The notes beneath the pieces were generated by a model that saw only the letters and a program-made list of their open reading frames with translations, did not search any database and was not told where the DNA came from. DNA of 64,000 nt from Paramagnetospirillum kuznetsovii (GTDB lineage Bacteria > Pseudomonadota > Alphaproteobacteria > Rhodospirillales > Magnetospirillaceae), in contig NZ_PGTO01000014.1 in the NCBI RefSeq assembly GCF_003284725.1, forward strand, positions 28,294 through 92,293, written 5' to 3'. Positions within the stretch are counted from its first letter, which is position 1. The number at the start of each line of letters is the position of its first letter. The position numbers and the translations under genes are program-made. This document shows, in pieces, positions 19,531 through 30,094 of this stretch.

Positions 19531-20916
19531 TCAGCGTGCCGCCGCCCGCGCCTTGGCACGCGCCTGGACCCGTTCGTCCTTCAGTTGCTCGGCGATCAGG
19601 AACGCCAGTTCAAGCGCCTGGGTGGCGTTGAGCCGGGGATCGCAATGGGTGTGGTAGCGGTCGCCCAGGCTGGCCTCGGTGACGGCGGTCATGCCGCCGA
19701 CGCATTCGGTGACGTCCTGGCCGGTCATCTCGAAATGGACGCCGCCCGCATGGGAGCCTTCCGCCTTGTGGACGGCGAAGAAGGCGCGCACCTCCGCCAG
19801 GATGCTGTCGAACAGCCGGGTCTTGAAGCCGGTGGCGGCCTTGACCGTATTGGCGTGCATGGGATCGCACGACCACACCACCGAGCGGCCCTCGCGCTTC
19901 ACGGCCCGGATCAGGTTGGGCAGGGCGGCCTCGATCTTCTCGGCCCCCATGCGAGTGATGATGGTGATGCGGCCGGGGATATTGGCCGGGTTCAGGGTGT
20001 CGATGAGGCGCAGCAGCTCGTCCGGGCTCATGCCCGGCCCCGCCTTGAAGCCCAGCGGATTGCCGACGCCGCGCAGGAATTCCACATGCCCGGCATCCAA
20101 TTGGCGGGTGCGCTCGCCGATCCACAGCATGTGGGCGGAGCAGTCGTACCAGTCGCCGGTGGTGGAATCCACCCGGGTCAGCGCCTGCTCGTAGGGCAGC
20201 AGCAGGGCTTCGTGCGAGGTGAAGAAATCGGTCTCGCGCAGTTGCGGCGTGGTCTCGGAGGTCAGGCCGCAGGCCTCCATGAAGGCCAGGGTCTCGTCCA
20301 GACGGGCGCACAGATCCTGATAACGGGCGCCCTGCAAGGTGCCCGCGACGCAAGACAGCGTCCACTGATGCACCTTGTGCAGATCGGCATAACCGCCCTG
20401 GGCGAAGGCGCGCAGCAGGTTCAGCGTCGCCGCCGACTGGTTGTAGGCGCGGATCATGCGGGCGGGATCGGGAATGCGCGATTCCGGAGTGAATTCGATA
20501 CCGTTGATATTGTCGCCGCGATAGCTGGGCAGCGTCACGCCGTCGATGGTCTCGGTATCGGCCGAGCGGGGCTTGGCGAACTGACCGGCCATGCGGCCGA
20601 CCTTGACCACCGGCATGGCGGCGCCATAGGTCAGCACCACCGCCATCTGCAACAAAGCGCGGAAGGTATCGCGAATATTGTTGGCGCGGAATTCGACGAA
20701 GCTTTCGGCGCAATCGCCGCCTTGCAGCAGGAAGGCCTTGCCGTCGGCCACCTCGCCCAGGGACGCCTGGAGCCTGCGTGCCTCGCCCGCGAAGACCAGC
20801 GGGGGAGAATTGCGCAGCGTCTCCTCGACCTCGGCCAAGGCGGCCTGATCGGGATAGGTGGGAACCTGATGAATGGGCTTCGCGCGCCAGCTTTCCGGCG
20901 ACCAGTTCTGGGACAT
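19531..20916 (-). CDS. aroG: 3-deoxy-7-phosphoheptulonate synthase, class II (DAHP synthase)
   Basis: A 461-residue plant-type DAHP synthase that condenses phosphoenolpyruvate and erythrose 4-phosphate in the first shikimate step. Class II signatures are visible: [50 protein letters not shown] and [15 protein letters not shown]. The ATG at 20916 ([10 protein letters not shown]) has AGG upstream and matches the family start; the frame open to 20952 is not used. Cytoplasmic, monocistronic, divergent from the methyltransferase gene. Gene names vary (aroF, aroG, aroH) for this class. Confidence 0.92.
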   Translation of the reverse strand: MSQNWSPESWRAKPIHQVPTYPDQAALAEVEETLRNSPPLVFAGEARRLQASLGEVADGKAFLLQGGDCAESFVEFRANNIRDTFRALLQMAVVLTYGAAMPVVKVGRMAGQFAKPRSADTETIDGVTLPSYRGDNINGIEFTPESRIPDPARMIRAYNQSAATLNLLRAFAQGGYADLHKVHQWTLSCVAGTLQGARYQDLCARLDETLAFMEACGLTSETTPQLRETDFFTSHEALLLPYEQALTRVDSTTGDWYDCSAHMLWIGERTRQLDAGHVEFLRGVGNPLGFKAGPGMSPDELLRLIDTLNPANIPGRITIITRMGAEKIEAALPNLIRAVKREGRSVVWSCDPMHANTVKAATGFKTRLFDSILAEVRAFFAVHKAEGSHAGGVHFEMTGQDVTECVGGMTAVTEASLGDRYHTHCDPRLNATQALELAFLIAEQLKDERVQARAKARAAAR

Positions 20917-21019
20917 GAAACCTGAAACCTCTTTACCGCGACTGCGAAACAAGAAGCGCTTCTATACGACTCCCGGCATCATATTTCCAGTCCATCCTTA
21001 ACCCTGTATCATCTGGCCC

Positions 21020-21637
21020 ATGAGCGAGCGGAAACAACACTGGCAAGAGGTCTGGACCACCAAATCGCCCGAGGCGGTGTCGTGGCACCAGGACGACCCC
21101 ACCCTGTCGCTGGAATTGATCCGGGCGGCCGGATTGCGCAAGGACGCCGCCATCATCGATGTGGGCGGCGGCGCGTCGGTTCTGGTCGATCGCCTGCTGG
21201 AGCGGGGATATGTCCATGTGGCGGTGCTCGACATCGCCGAGGCGGCGCTGCGCCAATCCGCCGAACGCCTCGGCCCCATGGGCGACGACGTGACCTGGAT
21301 CGAATCCGACGTCTTGGACTGGAAGCCGGTGCCGGGGCTGTTCGACCTGTGGCACGACCGCGCCGTTTTCCATTTCCTGCGCGATCCCGCCGAGCAGGCC
21401 GCCTATGTGGAGCTCATGAGGACGGCGCTTGGCCCCGAAGCCACCGTCATCATCGCCGCCTTCGCGCCCGACGGCCCCGACAGGTGCTCGGGCCTGCCCA
21501 CCGCCCGCCACGACCTGGCCAGCCTGTCGGCCCTGCTGGGGGCGGAATTCCGCCTGATGGATGATCGCCGTGAAGCCCATGTCACGCCCGGCGGCAAGAT
21601 CCAGAACTTCGTCTGGTGCCGCTTCCTTCGGCAATGA
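21020..21637 (+). CDS. Class I SAM-dependent methyltransferase
   Basis: A 205-residue protein. SAM-binding motif I appears as IIDVGGGAS, followed by the acidic strand VLDIAEAAL and a DLWHDRAVFHFL motif of the Methyltransf_25/TPMT-like families. The N-terminus (WQEVWTTKSPEAVSWHQ) is typical of small bacterial methyltransferases of unknown substrate, some acting on thiols or tellurite. It lies between DAHP synthase and bluB with no obvious pathway link. Confidence 0.78.
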   Translation: MSERKQHWQEVWTTKSPEAVSWHQDDPTLSLELIRAAGLRKDAAIIDVGGGASVLVDRLLERGYVHVAVLDIAEAALRQSAERLGPMGDDVTWIESDVLDWKPVPGLFDLWHDRAVFHFLRDPAEQAAYVELMRTALGPEATVIIAAFAPDGPDRCSGLPTARHDLASLSALLGAEFRLMDDRREAHVTPGGKIQNFVWCRFLRQ

Positions 21638-21652
21638 GGCCGGGGCAGGACA

Positions 21653-23016
<1,364 letters not shown>

Positions 23017-23115
23017 CCCCTCATACTGCAACGCAACATTCAAGCCTCCGTCATCATATTACGGCAAAGCGTATGGCATATCCCAGGCAGCAATGCCGCT
23101 CCGGGAGTTCGGGCC

Positions 23116-23292
23116 ATGAAATATCGTTGGGAAGAAGTGAACCAGATGCGCGACATCCTCGAAGCCGAGATTCGCGGCCATCATTTCGACCGCGAACACG
23201 CCAAGCGCCTGGCGGTCAGTCTGGCCAGGATGTTTCCCGACTGCGCCCAGAGCATGGGGCGCGTCGCCGAAAGAATGTCGTCGGGGGGCTAA
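23116..23292 (+). CDS. Small hypothetical protein (58 residues)
   Basis: A short gene with a clear ribosome binding site (GGGAG at 23103-23107, 8 bases before the ATG). The product is charged and helical, with MKYRWEEVNQMRDILEAE, GHHFDREHAKRLAVSLAR and a Gly-rich end. No membrane segment or known domain. Its stop overlaps the end of the convergent gene at 23289. Codon use is like that of the neighbours. Function unknown. Confidence 0.55.
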   Translation: MKYRWEEVNQMRDILEAEIRGHHFDREHAKRLAVSLARMFPDCAQSMGRVAERMSSGG

Positions 23293-24077
23293 GCGCCTTC
23301 CAGCCTGCGGAAGAACGCCTTCAAGTCCTCGACGGTAGGAGCGCCCCAACGGGCGACGGCCTCCGCCGGATGGGCGCGCAGACCGGCCGCCAGATCGGCG
23401 AACAGTGCACGCATCAGGGCGGAAAAGCCGCTTTCACCCAGGCGGAAATGCTCGTCGCTGGCGCCGCGCCGGACCGGCGTCAGATTGGCGTTGACCAGTT
23501 CAATGAACCAGGCCCGCCGCCGCTCGAAGGCGGCGAAGGTTCCCGCGACAACCACCAGCGCCTCGTTGACCAGCGCCCTCGCCTCGGAATCCGCGTGGAC
23601 GGCCTCCCAATTCCAGCCACCATCGTCCTGGGCATGACGGTCCAGGATGATTTCGCACAACGCCTGGCTTTGCCGGTACATCTCCGGCCCGATCATCTTG
23701 TCGATGGCGATGTTGAGGCCGGGAATGATCCGACGCGACAGCACCCCGGTGCCGCCGTCATCGCCGGTGCGAGGCGGAAACAGATGGGCGAAGCGCCGCA
23801 TCAAAATGCGGTCGAACGGCATGCGCCGCGCACTCTCCAGCAGATGGGCCTCGCGGGCGATGGTGCATTCGTCCCAGGTACGCTGATAAAAGCCCTTGAA
23901 GCGCGCCTGTTCGGTGGCGACGAAGCGCTGGGCCAAGGCCCTGATCTGGGCGGCGGTCAGGCTGCCGCCAGCCTTGCCCGCCTCCACCTCCAACCGGGTA
24001 ACGAAATGGCCGATCATGGTGGTGCCGACGCCTTCGCAGCAACTGGGTCCGTGGGCGGCGGTCTTGCTGGATGACAT
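23289..24077 (-). CDS. Hypothetical protein
   Basis: A 262-residue, mostly helical soluble protein with no domain I can name. Visible features are an N-terminal HGPSCCEG, an Arg/Phe-rich centre (RRFAHLFPPRTGDDGG) and a tail VEDLKAFFRRLEG. There is no signal peptide. The ATG at 24077 has AAGG 7 bases upstream. It lies between a small ORF and a glycosyltransferase-like gene on the opposite strand. Composition and codon use look like a real gene. Confidence 0.6.
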   Translation of the reverse strand: MSSSKTAAHGPSCCEGVGTTMIGHFVTRLEVEAGKAGGSLTAAQIRALAQRFVATEQARFKGFYQRTWDECTIAREAHLLESARRMPFDRILMRRFAHLFPPRTGDDGGTGVLSRRIIPGLNIAIDKMIGPEMYRQSQALCEIILDRHAQDDGGWNWEAVHADSEARALVNEALVVVAGTFAAFERRRAWFIELVNANLTPVRRGASDEHFRLGESGFSALMRALFADLAAGLRAHPAEAVARWGAPTVEDLKAFFRRLEGA

Positions 24078-24206
24078 CGGGAACCTTGCGGCCAGGGTGA
24101 TCTGATGAGCGAAGGATAACGGGTCCGCCGTCGCGCCGCCATGGCGACGATGGAGTCCATGGTCTAAGCTGGGCTCAGTCGACTCGATAAAGGAACGTGG
24201 TGACGG

Positions 24207-25955
24207 ATGGATAGAAGCCTTGTCGCGGCGGTTGCTTCCGGCTGGATCGAAAGCGACGCGCCGCCCGCCCTGCAGGACGGGTTGTTCCAGGATCTCGACG
24301 CCTGGACCGCCGATGGCGGCCAGCCCGTCCCCGTGCTGTGGCTGAGCCTGATGCTTCGCCTGGATGCGGCCCGCTGCCGTGATGGCGAGATTTCAGCCTG
24401 CCGCACGGCCCTGTCGCTGATGCCGGATCAGCATTATTTCCGTTACCGGCTGGCCCGGGCGCTTCACCATGTCGGCGACGACCCGGCGGCCCTGGCCGAA
24501 CTTGAGCCCCTGGCCGCCATGGCCGCCGTCGACGCGGACCTTCTCGCCCTGCGTCTCGAGATCGCCGCGGCAATGCGGACGGACACCGTCGCGCTGTTGT
24601 CCCTGACCGAGGCCTGGTTCGCTGCCCGGCCGGAGTGGAGCGCCCAGCACGGAAGCTTGATCCGCATCCTGATCGCCCTGGGCGCGATTGCCCTCGCCCG
24701 GCGTCTGATGACCGAGGCGGTTCGCACAGCGCCCACCGCTATCGATCAAAAGGTGGAACTGGCGAGACTCGCCATGCTGACCGGCGATTACGTCGCCGCC
24801 CGCCGGTTGTTCACTGAATTGTCGAGCCAGGGCATTGCCGATCTCGACCTGATCGTCGGCCGCTTCGGCGGCACCGTCGCTCCCTATACCCCGGACGTGG
24901 AGAATGCCATTCGGGCCGCCATGGCGGCGGCGCGGGCTCTGCCCGACGCCGCGCTTGCCTCCTTGCCTCCCTCGCCCTGCCCTCCCATCACGGGCACCCC
25001 CAAGGTGGTGTTGGTCGGCTTCGAGTCCACCGGCTTTCCCAACGACATGGCCCATCATCTGGTGGGCAGCGGCCGGGCCGCCGGTCTGGACATCTCGGCC
25101 TATCTCGACAATGCCCTGACCATGGCCCATGAGGTCCGGGCCACCGACGCGTGGGTCGAAGCCCGCGTCGAGGCGTTCGAGGCGGAGATGGAATGCCGAC
25201 GCCCCGACGTGATTCTGGTGGACTGGGCGGCGCCGCTGACGGCGCGCGGCCTGTCGCCGGAACGGCTGGCCGAATTGAAGCACCGGCTGGGCTTCCGCTT
25301 GATCGTCGGGATGCGGGATGCCCATGCGGCCGCCCTGGACTGCATGACCCGCTGGCTGGCGGCTGTCGATACCCTGCTGCTGTATCACCCGCTGTCGCCA
25401 ATTATCGCGGTCGGCGGTGACACCGTATTCGTCGGCTGGCTGCCGGTTCATCTTCCGGCACTGGCCCGGACCGAAGGCCGCGATCTCAATCTGAGCTTCG
25501 TCGGCAGCGTCGCCTTCACCTTGCGCAACGCGCTGCTCTCGGTGCTGCTGACCGAGGATCTGCCGTTCACCGCCATCATCGGGGAGCGCCGTAAGACCGA
25601 ATTGCCCGACATGGCGGCCTATCTGTCGCTGCTGGGCCGATCACGGGCGACGCTGAACATCTCCGCCCATACCCATGACGAGCATCTGGTGACCGGGCGG
25701 GTGTGGGAATCCATCGCGATGGAAACCCTGCTGGTGGAGCAGGACAACCCCGCCACCGCGTCATACTTCACGCCGTGGCGACATTATCTGCCGTGGCGGA
25801 GCGTGGACGACATCGCCCATATCTGCCGCTTCGTCGAGCGCAACCCGGCTGAGGTGGCCGCCGTGGCCGCCGAGGCCCATGCCTGGGCCGCCCGACACTA
25901 TTCGGCGGAGCGGTTCTGGCGCGGCCTGATGGCCCACGCAATGCGCAATGATTAG
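24207..25955 (+). CDS. TPR-like N-domain fused to CgeB-type glycosyltransferase-like domain
   Basis: A 582-residue cytoplasmic protein. Residues 1-230 are helical and TPR-like (YRLARALHHVGDDPAAL, ARLAMLTGDYVAARRLF). Residues 265-580 resemble the glycosyltransferase family 1/CgeB (DUF3880) group: VVLVGFESTGFPNDMAHHL, RPDVILVDW, NLSFVGSVAF and a C-terminal SAHTHDEHLVTGRVWESIAM. Such proteins may glycosylate flagellin or surface polymers, but the donor and acceptor are unknown. No sugar-nucleotide genes lie nearby. It ends 4 bases into the convergent dsbA-like gene. Confidence 0.65.
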   Translation: MDRSLVAAVASGWIESDAPPALQDGLFQDLDAWTADGGQPVPVLWLSLMLRLDAARCRDGEISACRTALSLMPDQHYFRYRLARALHHVGDDPAALAELEPLAAMAAVDADLLALRLEIAAAMRTDTVALLSLTEAWFAARPEWSAQHGSLIRILIALGAIALARRLMTEAVRTAPTAIDQKVELARLAMLTGDYVAARRLFTELSSQGIADLDLIVGRFGGTVAPYTPDVENAIRAAMAAARALPDAALASLPPSPCPPITGTPKVVLVGFESTGFPNDMAHHLVGSGRAAGLDISAYLDNALTMAHEVRATDAWVEARVEAFEAEMECRRPDVILVDWAAPLTARGLSPERLAELKHRLGFRLIVGMRDAHAAALDCMTRWLAAVDTLLLYHPLSPIIAVGGDTVFVGWLPVHLPALARTEGRDLNLSFVGSVAFTLRNALLSVLLTEDLPFTAIIGERRKTELPDMAAYLSLLGRSRATLNISAHTHDEHLVTGRVWESIAMETLLVEQDNPATASYFTPWRHYLPWRSVDDIAHICRFVERNPAEVAAVAAEAHAWAARHYSAERFWRGLMAHAMRND

Positions 25956-26734
25956 CCCTTCTTGGCCTGGGCCTTGCGGGCGTTGTCGATCAACTGCTTC
26001 AAGGTGGGCTGGTCGAGGGCGCTGCCCAGGATGCGGTCGCCGACGATGAAGGTCGGAGTCGCCGCCACTTCCAGCGAGCGGGCCAATTCGTTGACCTTCT
26101 TGAGCTGACGGTCGATATCGGGCGAGGCCATATCCTTCTTCAGCTGCTCCACGTTCATGCCGGACTCGCCGGCCAGACGGAAGATGGCCTTTTCGTCCAG
26201 GCGGCCGCGGAACCTCATGAAGGCGCGGTGCACCTCGTCATACTTGGCCTGGCTCTGGGACTTGGCCACCAGGGCGACCCGCGAGGCCAGGACCGAATCC
26301 GGCCCCAGGATCGGCAGTTCCTTCATGACCAGTTTGACCTTGCCGTCGGCCCGGATGGTTTCCCACACCGAATCGAAGGTCTGCTTGCAAAAGCCGCAGT
26401 TGTAGTCGAAGAACTCGACGACCACGACATCGCCCTTCAGATTGCCGCCCACCGGATCGTCGGGGTTCTGGAAGATGTCGTCCTTGCGGGCTTCCATCAT
26501 CTTCTGGGCATCGGATTCGGCCTGGGCGCGCATCTTCTCGCGCAGCGCTTCAAGGGCCTCGCCCAGCACTTCCGGGTGCTCCATGAGATAGTCGCGAACG
26601 ACCTTCTTGACCGCTTCCACCTGTTTGGGCGAGAGCGTCATATTCTCCTGGGCGCGGACCGGGGCGGCGGTGAACGCCAAGCTGGCGGCGAGGAGGGCGG
26701 CGGCGAAAGTCCTGGCGATCATCTGCGGAATCAA
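25952..26734 (-). CDS. DsbA-family thiol:disulfide oxidoreductase, periplasmic
   Basis: A 260-residue protein with a Sec signal peptide (cleaved after APVRA), a helical N-domain (about 30-95) and a thioredoxin-fold DsbA domain with active site CGFC (in FFDYNCGFCKQTF) and cis-Pro loop ATPTFIVG. The layout matches the Com1/ScsC-like disulfide isomerase group, where the N-terminal segment mediates oligomerisation. It acts on periplasmic disulfides. An internal ATG at 26722 is an alternative start. No DsbB/DsbD partner is visible here. Confidence 0.85.
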   Translation of the reverse strand: MIPQMIARTFAAALLAASLAFTAAPVRAQENMTLSPKQVEAVKKVVRDYLMEHPEVLGEALEALREKMRAQAESDAQKMMEARKDDIFQNPDDPVGGNLKGDVVVVEFFDYNCGFCKQTFDSVWETIRADGKVKLVMKELPILGPDSVLASRVALVAKSQSQAKYDEVHRAFMRFRGRLDEKAIFRLAGESGMNVEQLKKDMASPDIDRQLKKVNELARSLEVAATPTFIVGDRILGSALDQPTLKQLIDNARKAQAKKG

Positions 26735-26796
26735 CCTGTCTTGGTCAAGGTGTCGGGCATATTGGCGGAAGCCCGGTCCGGGGGCAAGGCCTCGCG

Positions 26797-28008
26797 TCAG
26801 ATCACTCCAAGTTCGCCCAGCCGCCGCAGTTCCACCGCGTCCATCTTCAGCAGGGCCGACAGCACCTCTGCCGTGTCGGCACCCAAGGGCGGCGGCGGCC
26901 GATCATAGGAAACCGGCGTCTCCGACAACTTGATGGGATTGGCGGCCAGGGTCACCTCGCCCGCCTGGGGATGGGGCACCGTCACCGCCATGCCGCGATG
27001 CTTGACCTGGGGGTCGGCGAAGACCTGATCCAGGGTGTTGATGGGGCCGCAGGGAACGCCCGCCGCTTCCAGCGATTCAATCCAGTCGCGGCTGGTCCGC
27101 GCCGCGATCAGTGCCGACAGGATCGGCACCAGTTCGGCGCGGTTGCGCACCCGCTCCGCATTGGTGGCGTAGTGTGGATCGCCGCCCAGTTCGGGACGTC
27201 CCGCCACCTCGCAGAAACGGCGGAACTGACCGTCATTGCCCACCGCCAGGATGATATGGCCGTCACCGGTGGCGAAGGCCTGATAGGGCACGATATTGGG
27301 ATGGGCATTGCCCAGGCGCTGCGGCACCATGCCGCCCACCAGATAATTGCTCGCCTGATTGGCCAGCACCGCCACCTGCACGTCCAGCAACGACAGGTCG
27401 ATATGCTGGCCGACGCCGGTGCGGTCGCGATGGGCCAGGGCGGCCAGCACCGCCACCGAGGCATACATGCCGGTGAAGATGTCGGTCAGCGCTACCCCCA
27501 CCTTCATGGGCTCGCCGCCAGGGGCGCCGGTCAGGCTCATCAGACCGCCCATGCCCTGAATCAGGAAATCGTAGCCCGCCCGCGCCGCGTATGGCCCGTC
27601 CTGGCCGAAACCGGTGATGGAGCAATAGACGATGTCGGGCTTGACCCGCTTCAGCGCGGCGTAGTCGAGGCCGTATTTGGCCAGCCCGCCCAGCTTGAAA
27701 TTCTCCAGCACCACGTCCGACCGAGCGGCCAGACGGCGGACCAGCTCCTGCCCTTCCGGCCGGGTGAAGTCGATGGTGACCGAGCGCTTGCCACGATTGG
27801 TCGACAGATAATAGGCGCTTTCGGCGGTGTCCTTGCCGTCGCGGTCCTTGAGGAAGGGCGGCCCCCAGGCGCGGGTGTCGTCGCCCTCGCCCGGTCGCTC
27901 CACCTTGATGACCTCGGCGCCGAGATCGGCCAGCAATTGGCCGGACCACGGCCCCGCCAGCACCCGGCTGAGATCGAGAACGCGCAGATGGGACAGCGGA
28001 CCGGACAT
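26797..28008 (-). CDS. CaiB/BaiF family III CoA-transferase
   Basis: A 403-residue enzyme moving CoA between carboxylates. Family features are LSHLRVLDLSRVLAGPW, GAEVIKVERPGEGDDTR, the catalytic-aspartate region QGMGGLMSLTGAPGG and GQHIDLSLLDVQVAVLANQ. It follows the semialdehyde dehydrogenase gene by only 3 bases, so the two are one operon; together they could feed a C4 or C5 dicarboxylate (for example succinate or glutarate semialdehyde) into CoA metabolism. The substrate pair is inferred from context. Confidence 0.86.
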   Translation of the reverse strand: MSGPLSHLRVLDLSRVLAGPWSGQLLADLGAEVIKVERPGEGDDTRAWGPPFLKDRDGKDTAESAYYLSTNRGKRSVTIDFTRPEGQELVRRLAARSDVVLENFKLGGLAKYGLDYAALKRVKPDIVYCSITGFGQDGPYAARAGYDFLIQGMGGLMSLTGAPGGEPMKVGVALTDIFTGMYASVAVLAALAHRDRTGVGQHIDLSLLDVQVAVLANQASNYLVGGMVPQRLGNAHPNIVPYQAFATGDGHIILAVGNDGQFRRFCEVAGRPELGGDPHYATNAERVRNRAELVPILSALIAARTSRDWIESLEAAGVPCGPINTLDQVFADPQVKHRGMAVTVPHPQAGEVTLAANPIKLSETPVSYDRPPPPLGADTAEVLSALLKMDAVELRRLGELGVI

Positions 28009-28011
28009 GGG

Positions 28012-29487
28012 CTACTCCTTGATGCCGCCCAGGCAGAGATATTTGATTTCGAGGAAGTCCTCGACGCCGTATTTGCTGCCCTCGCGGCCGATGCCGGATT
28101 CCTTGACGCCGCCGAACGGAGCCACCTCGGTGGAGATGATTCCCTCGTTGATGCCGACGATGCCGTATTCCAGCTTTTCCGCCACCCGCCACACTCGGGC
28201 GATGTTGCCCGCGTAGAAATAGGCCGCCAGCCCGAACGGGGTGTCGTTGGCCATGGCGATGGCCTCGGCCTCGGTCTTGAAGCGGAACAGCGGCGCGACG
28301 GGTCCGAAAATCTCTTCCCGCGCGATGTCCATCTCGGTGGTGACATCGGTCACGATGGTGGGCTGGAAGAAGGTGCGGCCCAATTCGTGACGCTTGCCGC
28401 CGCAGGCGATGCTTGCCCCCTTGGACAGAGCGTCGGCCAGCAGGCGCTCCACCTTCGCCACCGCCTCGTCGTTGATCAGCGGGCCTTGGGTGGCGTCGGA
28501 GGTCAGGCCGGGTCCGACCTTCAACCCGGCCACCGCCTTGCCCAGACGGCGGGCGAATTCGTCATAGACGCCGTCCTGGACCAGCAGCCGGTTGGCGCAA
28601 ACGCAGGTCTGACCGGCATTGCGGTACTTCGACGCCATGGCGCCCGCCACCGCCGCGTCCAGATCGGCGTCGTCGAACACGATAAAGGGGGCGTTGCCGC
28701 CCAGTTCCAGACTGACCTTCTTCACCGTGGCGGCGCATTGGCTCATGAGCAGCTTGCCGATTTCGGTGGAGCCGGTGAACGACAGCTTGCGCACCAGCGG
28801 ATTGGCGGTCAGTTCCCCGCCCACCGCCGCCGGGCGGTTGGTGGTGACGATATTGATGACGCCCTTGGGAATGCCCGCCCGTTCCGCCAGTTCCGCCAGG
28901 GCCAGCGCCGACAGCGGCGTGTCCTCGGCCGGCTTGATCACCACCGGGCAGCCCACCGCCAAGGCGGGGGCACATTTGCGGGTAATCATGGCGATGGGGA
29001 AGTTCCACGGCGTCACCGCCGCCACCACCCCGATGGGCTCCTTCAACACGACGATGCGCTTATCCGCGCCATGGCCGGGGATGACATCGCCATAGACCCG
29101 CTTGGCCTCTTCCGCGAACCATTCGATGAAGGACGCGCCATAGGCCACCTCGCCCCTGGCCTCGGCCAGCGGCTTGCCCTGCTCGGCGGTCAGCAGCACC
29201 GCCAGATCCTCCTGATGGGCCATGATCAGGTTGAACCAGTTGCGCAGCAGGGCGGCGCGCTCCTTGGCGGTCTTTGCCTTCCAGCCCGGCCAGGCGGCGT
29301 TGGCGGCTTCGATGGCGCGGCGCGTTTCGTCCGCCCCCATGTCGGGAATCTCGGCCAGAACCACCCCGGTGGCGGGATTGGTGACGGCGAAGGTGGCGCC
29401 GCTGTCGGCGGCACTCCAAGCGCCGTCCACATAGGCCAGGGATTTCAGCAAGGAGGAGTCTTTGAGGTTCATGACGGGGAGGTTCAT
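28012..29487 (-). CDS. gabD: NAD(P)+-dependent succinate-semialdehyde dehydrogenase
   Basis: A 491-residue aldehyde dehydrogenase: cofactor region TPWNFPIAMITRKCAPALA, FTGSTEIGKLL, catalytic glutamate ELGGNAP, catalytic cysteine GQTCVCANR, and EEIFGPVAP near the end. The pattern fits GabD (succinate semialdehyde to succinate), though glutarate semialdehyde is also possible. The ATG at 29487 has AGAGG upstream; a second ATG lies at 29472. First gene of the operon with the CoA-transferase. Confidence 0.87.
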   Translation of the reverse strand: MNLPVMNLKDSSLLKSLAYVDGAWSAADSGATFAVTNPATGVVLAEIPDMGADETRRAIEAANAAWPGWKAKTAKERAALLRNWFNLIMAHQEDLAVLLTAEQGKPLAEARGEVAYGASFIEWFAEEAKRVYGDVIPGHGADKRIVVLKEPIGVVAAVTPWNFPIAMITRKCAPALAVGCPVVIKPAEDTPLSALALAELAERAGIPKGVINIVTTNRPAAVGGELTANPLVRKLSFTGSTEIGKLLMSQCAATVKKVSLELGGNAPFIVFDDADLDAAVAGAMASKYRNAGQTCVCANRLLVQDGVYDEFARRLGKAVAGLKVGPGLTSDATQGPLINDEAVAKVERLLADALSKGASIACGGKRHELGRTFFQPTIVTDVTTEMDIAREEIFGPVAPLFRFKTEAEAIAMANDTPFGLAAYFYAGNIARVWRVAEKLEYGIVGINEGIISTEVAPFGGVKESGIGREGSKYGVEDFLEIKYLCLGGIKE

Positions 29488-29530
29488 GACGGGCGGCCTC
29501 TTTGATCGGGACGCTGGCACTATATAGGCC

Positions 29531-29863
29531 TTAGGACGCCCGCTCCAGCACCGCCTGGGTGTGAAAGCGGCCCAACAGGGCCTGCATCTCCGCCATGGAC
29601 AGAAAGATGCCGAATCCCATCAGGTCGTTGCGGATCTTGACCAGGATCCACTGTTCCGCCGCCGTGTCCTCCACCTTGGCGAAGTCGGCGTCCAGCAGCA
29701 GCTTCAAGTAGCTTTGCACATTCTCGTCGGTCAGATCGGAAAACCAGTCGGCCAGCAACCGGTTGCGCCGAACGCGAACCCAGAACGCCGATTCCTGCCC
29801 GGCGATGAAATTCATCTGGCTGGTGGCGCCCTTGGCATCGACGGTGTGGAGCAGGTCGGACAT
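29531..29863 (-). CDS. DUF1476-like protein (ATPase inhibitor zeta-like)
   Basis: A 110-residue protein with ESAFWVRVRRNRLLADWFSDL and WILVKIRNDLMGFGI, which follow the DUF1476 pattern of the alphaproteobacterial F1-ATPase inhibitor zeta subunit (ARRNKLLGLWAA-like, then KVRADL). The usual N-terminal inhibitory segment (FDDREKAFE-like) is replaced, so this may be a paralogue with another role. Soluble; 44 bases upstream of gabD on the same strand. The family match is by eye. Confidence 0.6.
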   Translation of the reverse strand: MSDLLHTVDAKGATSQMNFIAGQESAFWVRVRRNRLLADWFSDLTDENVQSYLKLLLDADFAKVEDTAAEQWILVKIRNDLMGFGIFLSMAEMQALLGRFHTQAVLERAS

Positions 29864-29955
29864 GCCTCTTCTATAGATCGGAATCCATACGGAGGCAAAG
29901 ACGCTGTTTCTGGCGGAAATGCGCGGGTAGACCGCTAGTTTTTACTTATTATAAT

Positions 29956-29969
29956 TTGATTCAGCTCAA
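29956..29969. promoter_or_regulatory. FNR/Anr-like box upstream of the peroxidase gene
   Basis: TTGAT-TCAG-CTCAA differs from the FNR consensus TTGAT-n4-ATCAA by one base. It lies 126 bases before the di-haem peroxidase start in an AT-rich stretch, as expected for a peroxidase induced at low oxygen. Confidence 0.55.
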
Positions 29970-30094
29970 TGATACCCATAAGAAAATTATGCATATTTAA
30001 TTTCGCGCAGGCGGCGCCCATGCGATTTCGGTCGGCAAGGCTGGCCCGCGTCGCACCATGGCCTGCCGGTTCCCGCAATTAAGGGGGGTTAGTA

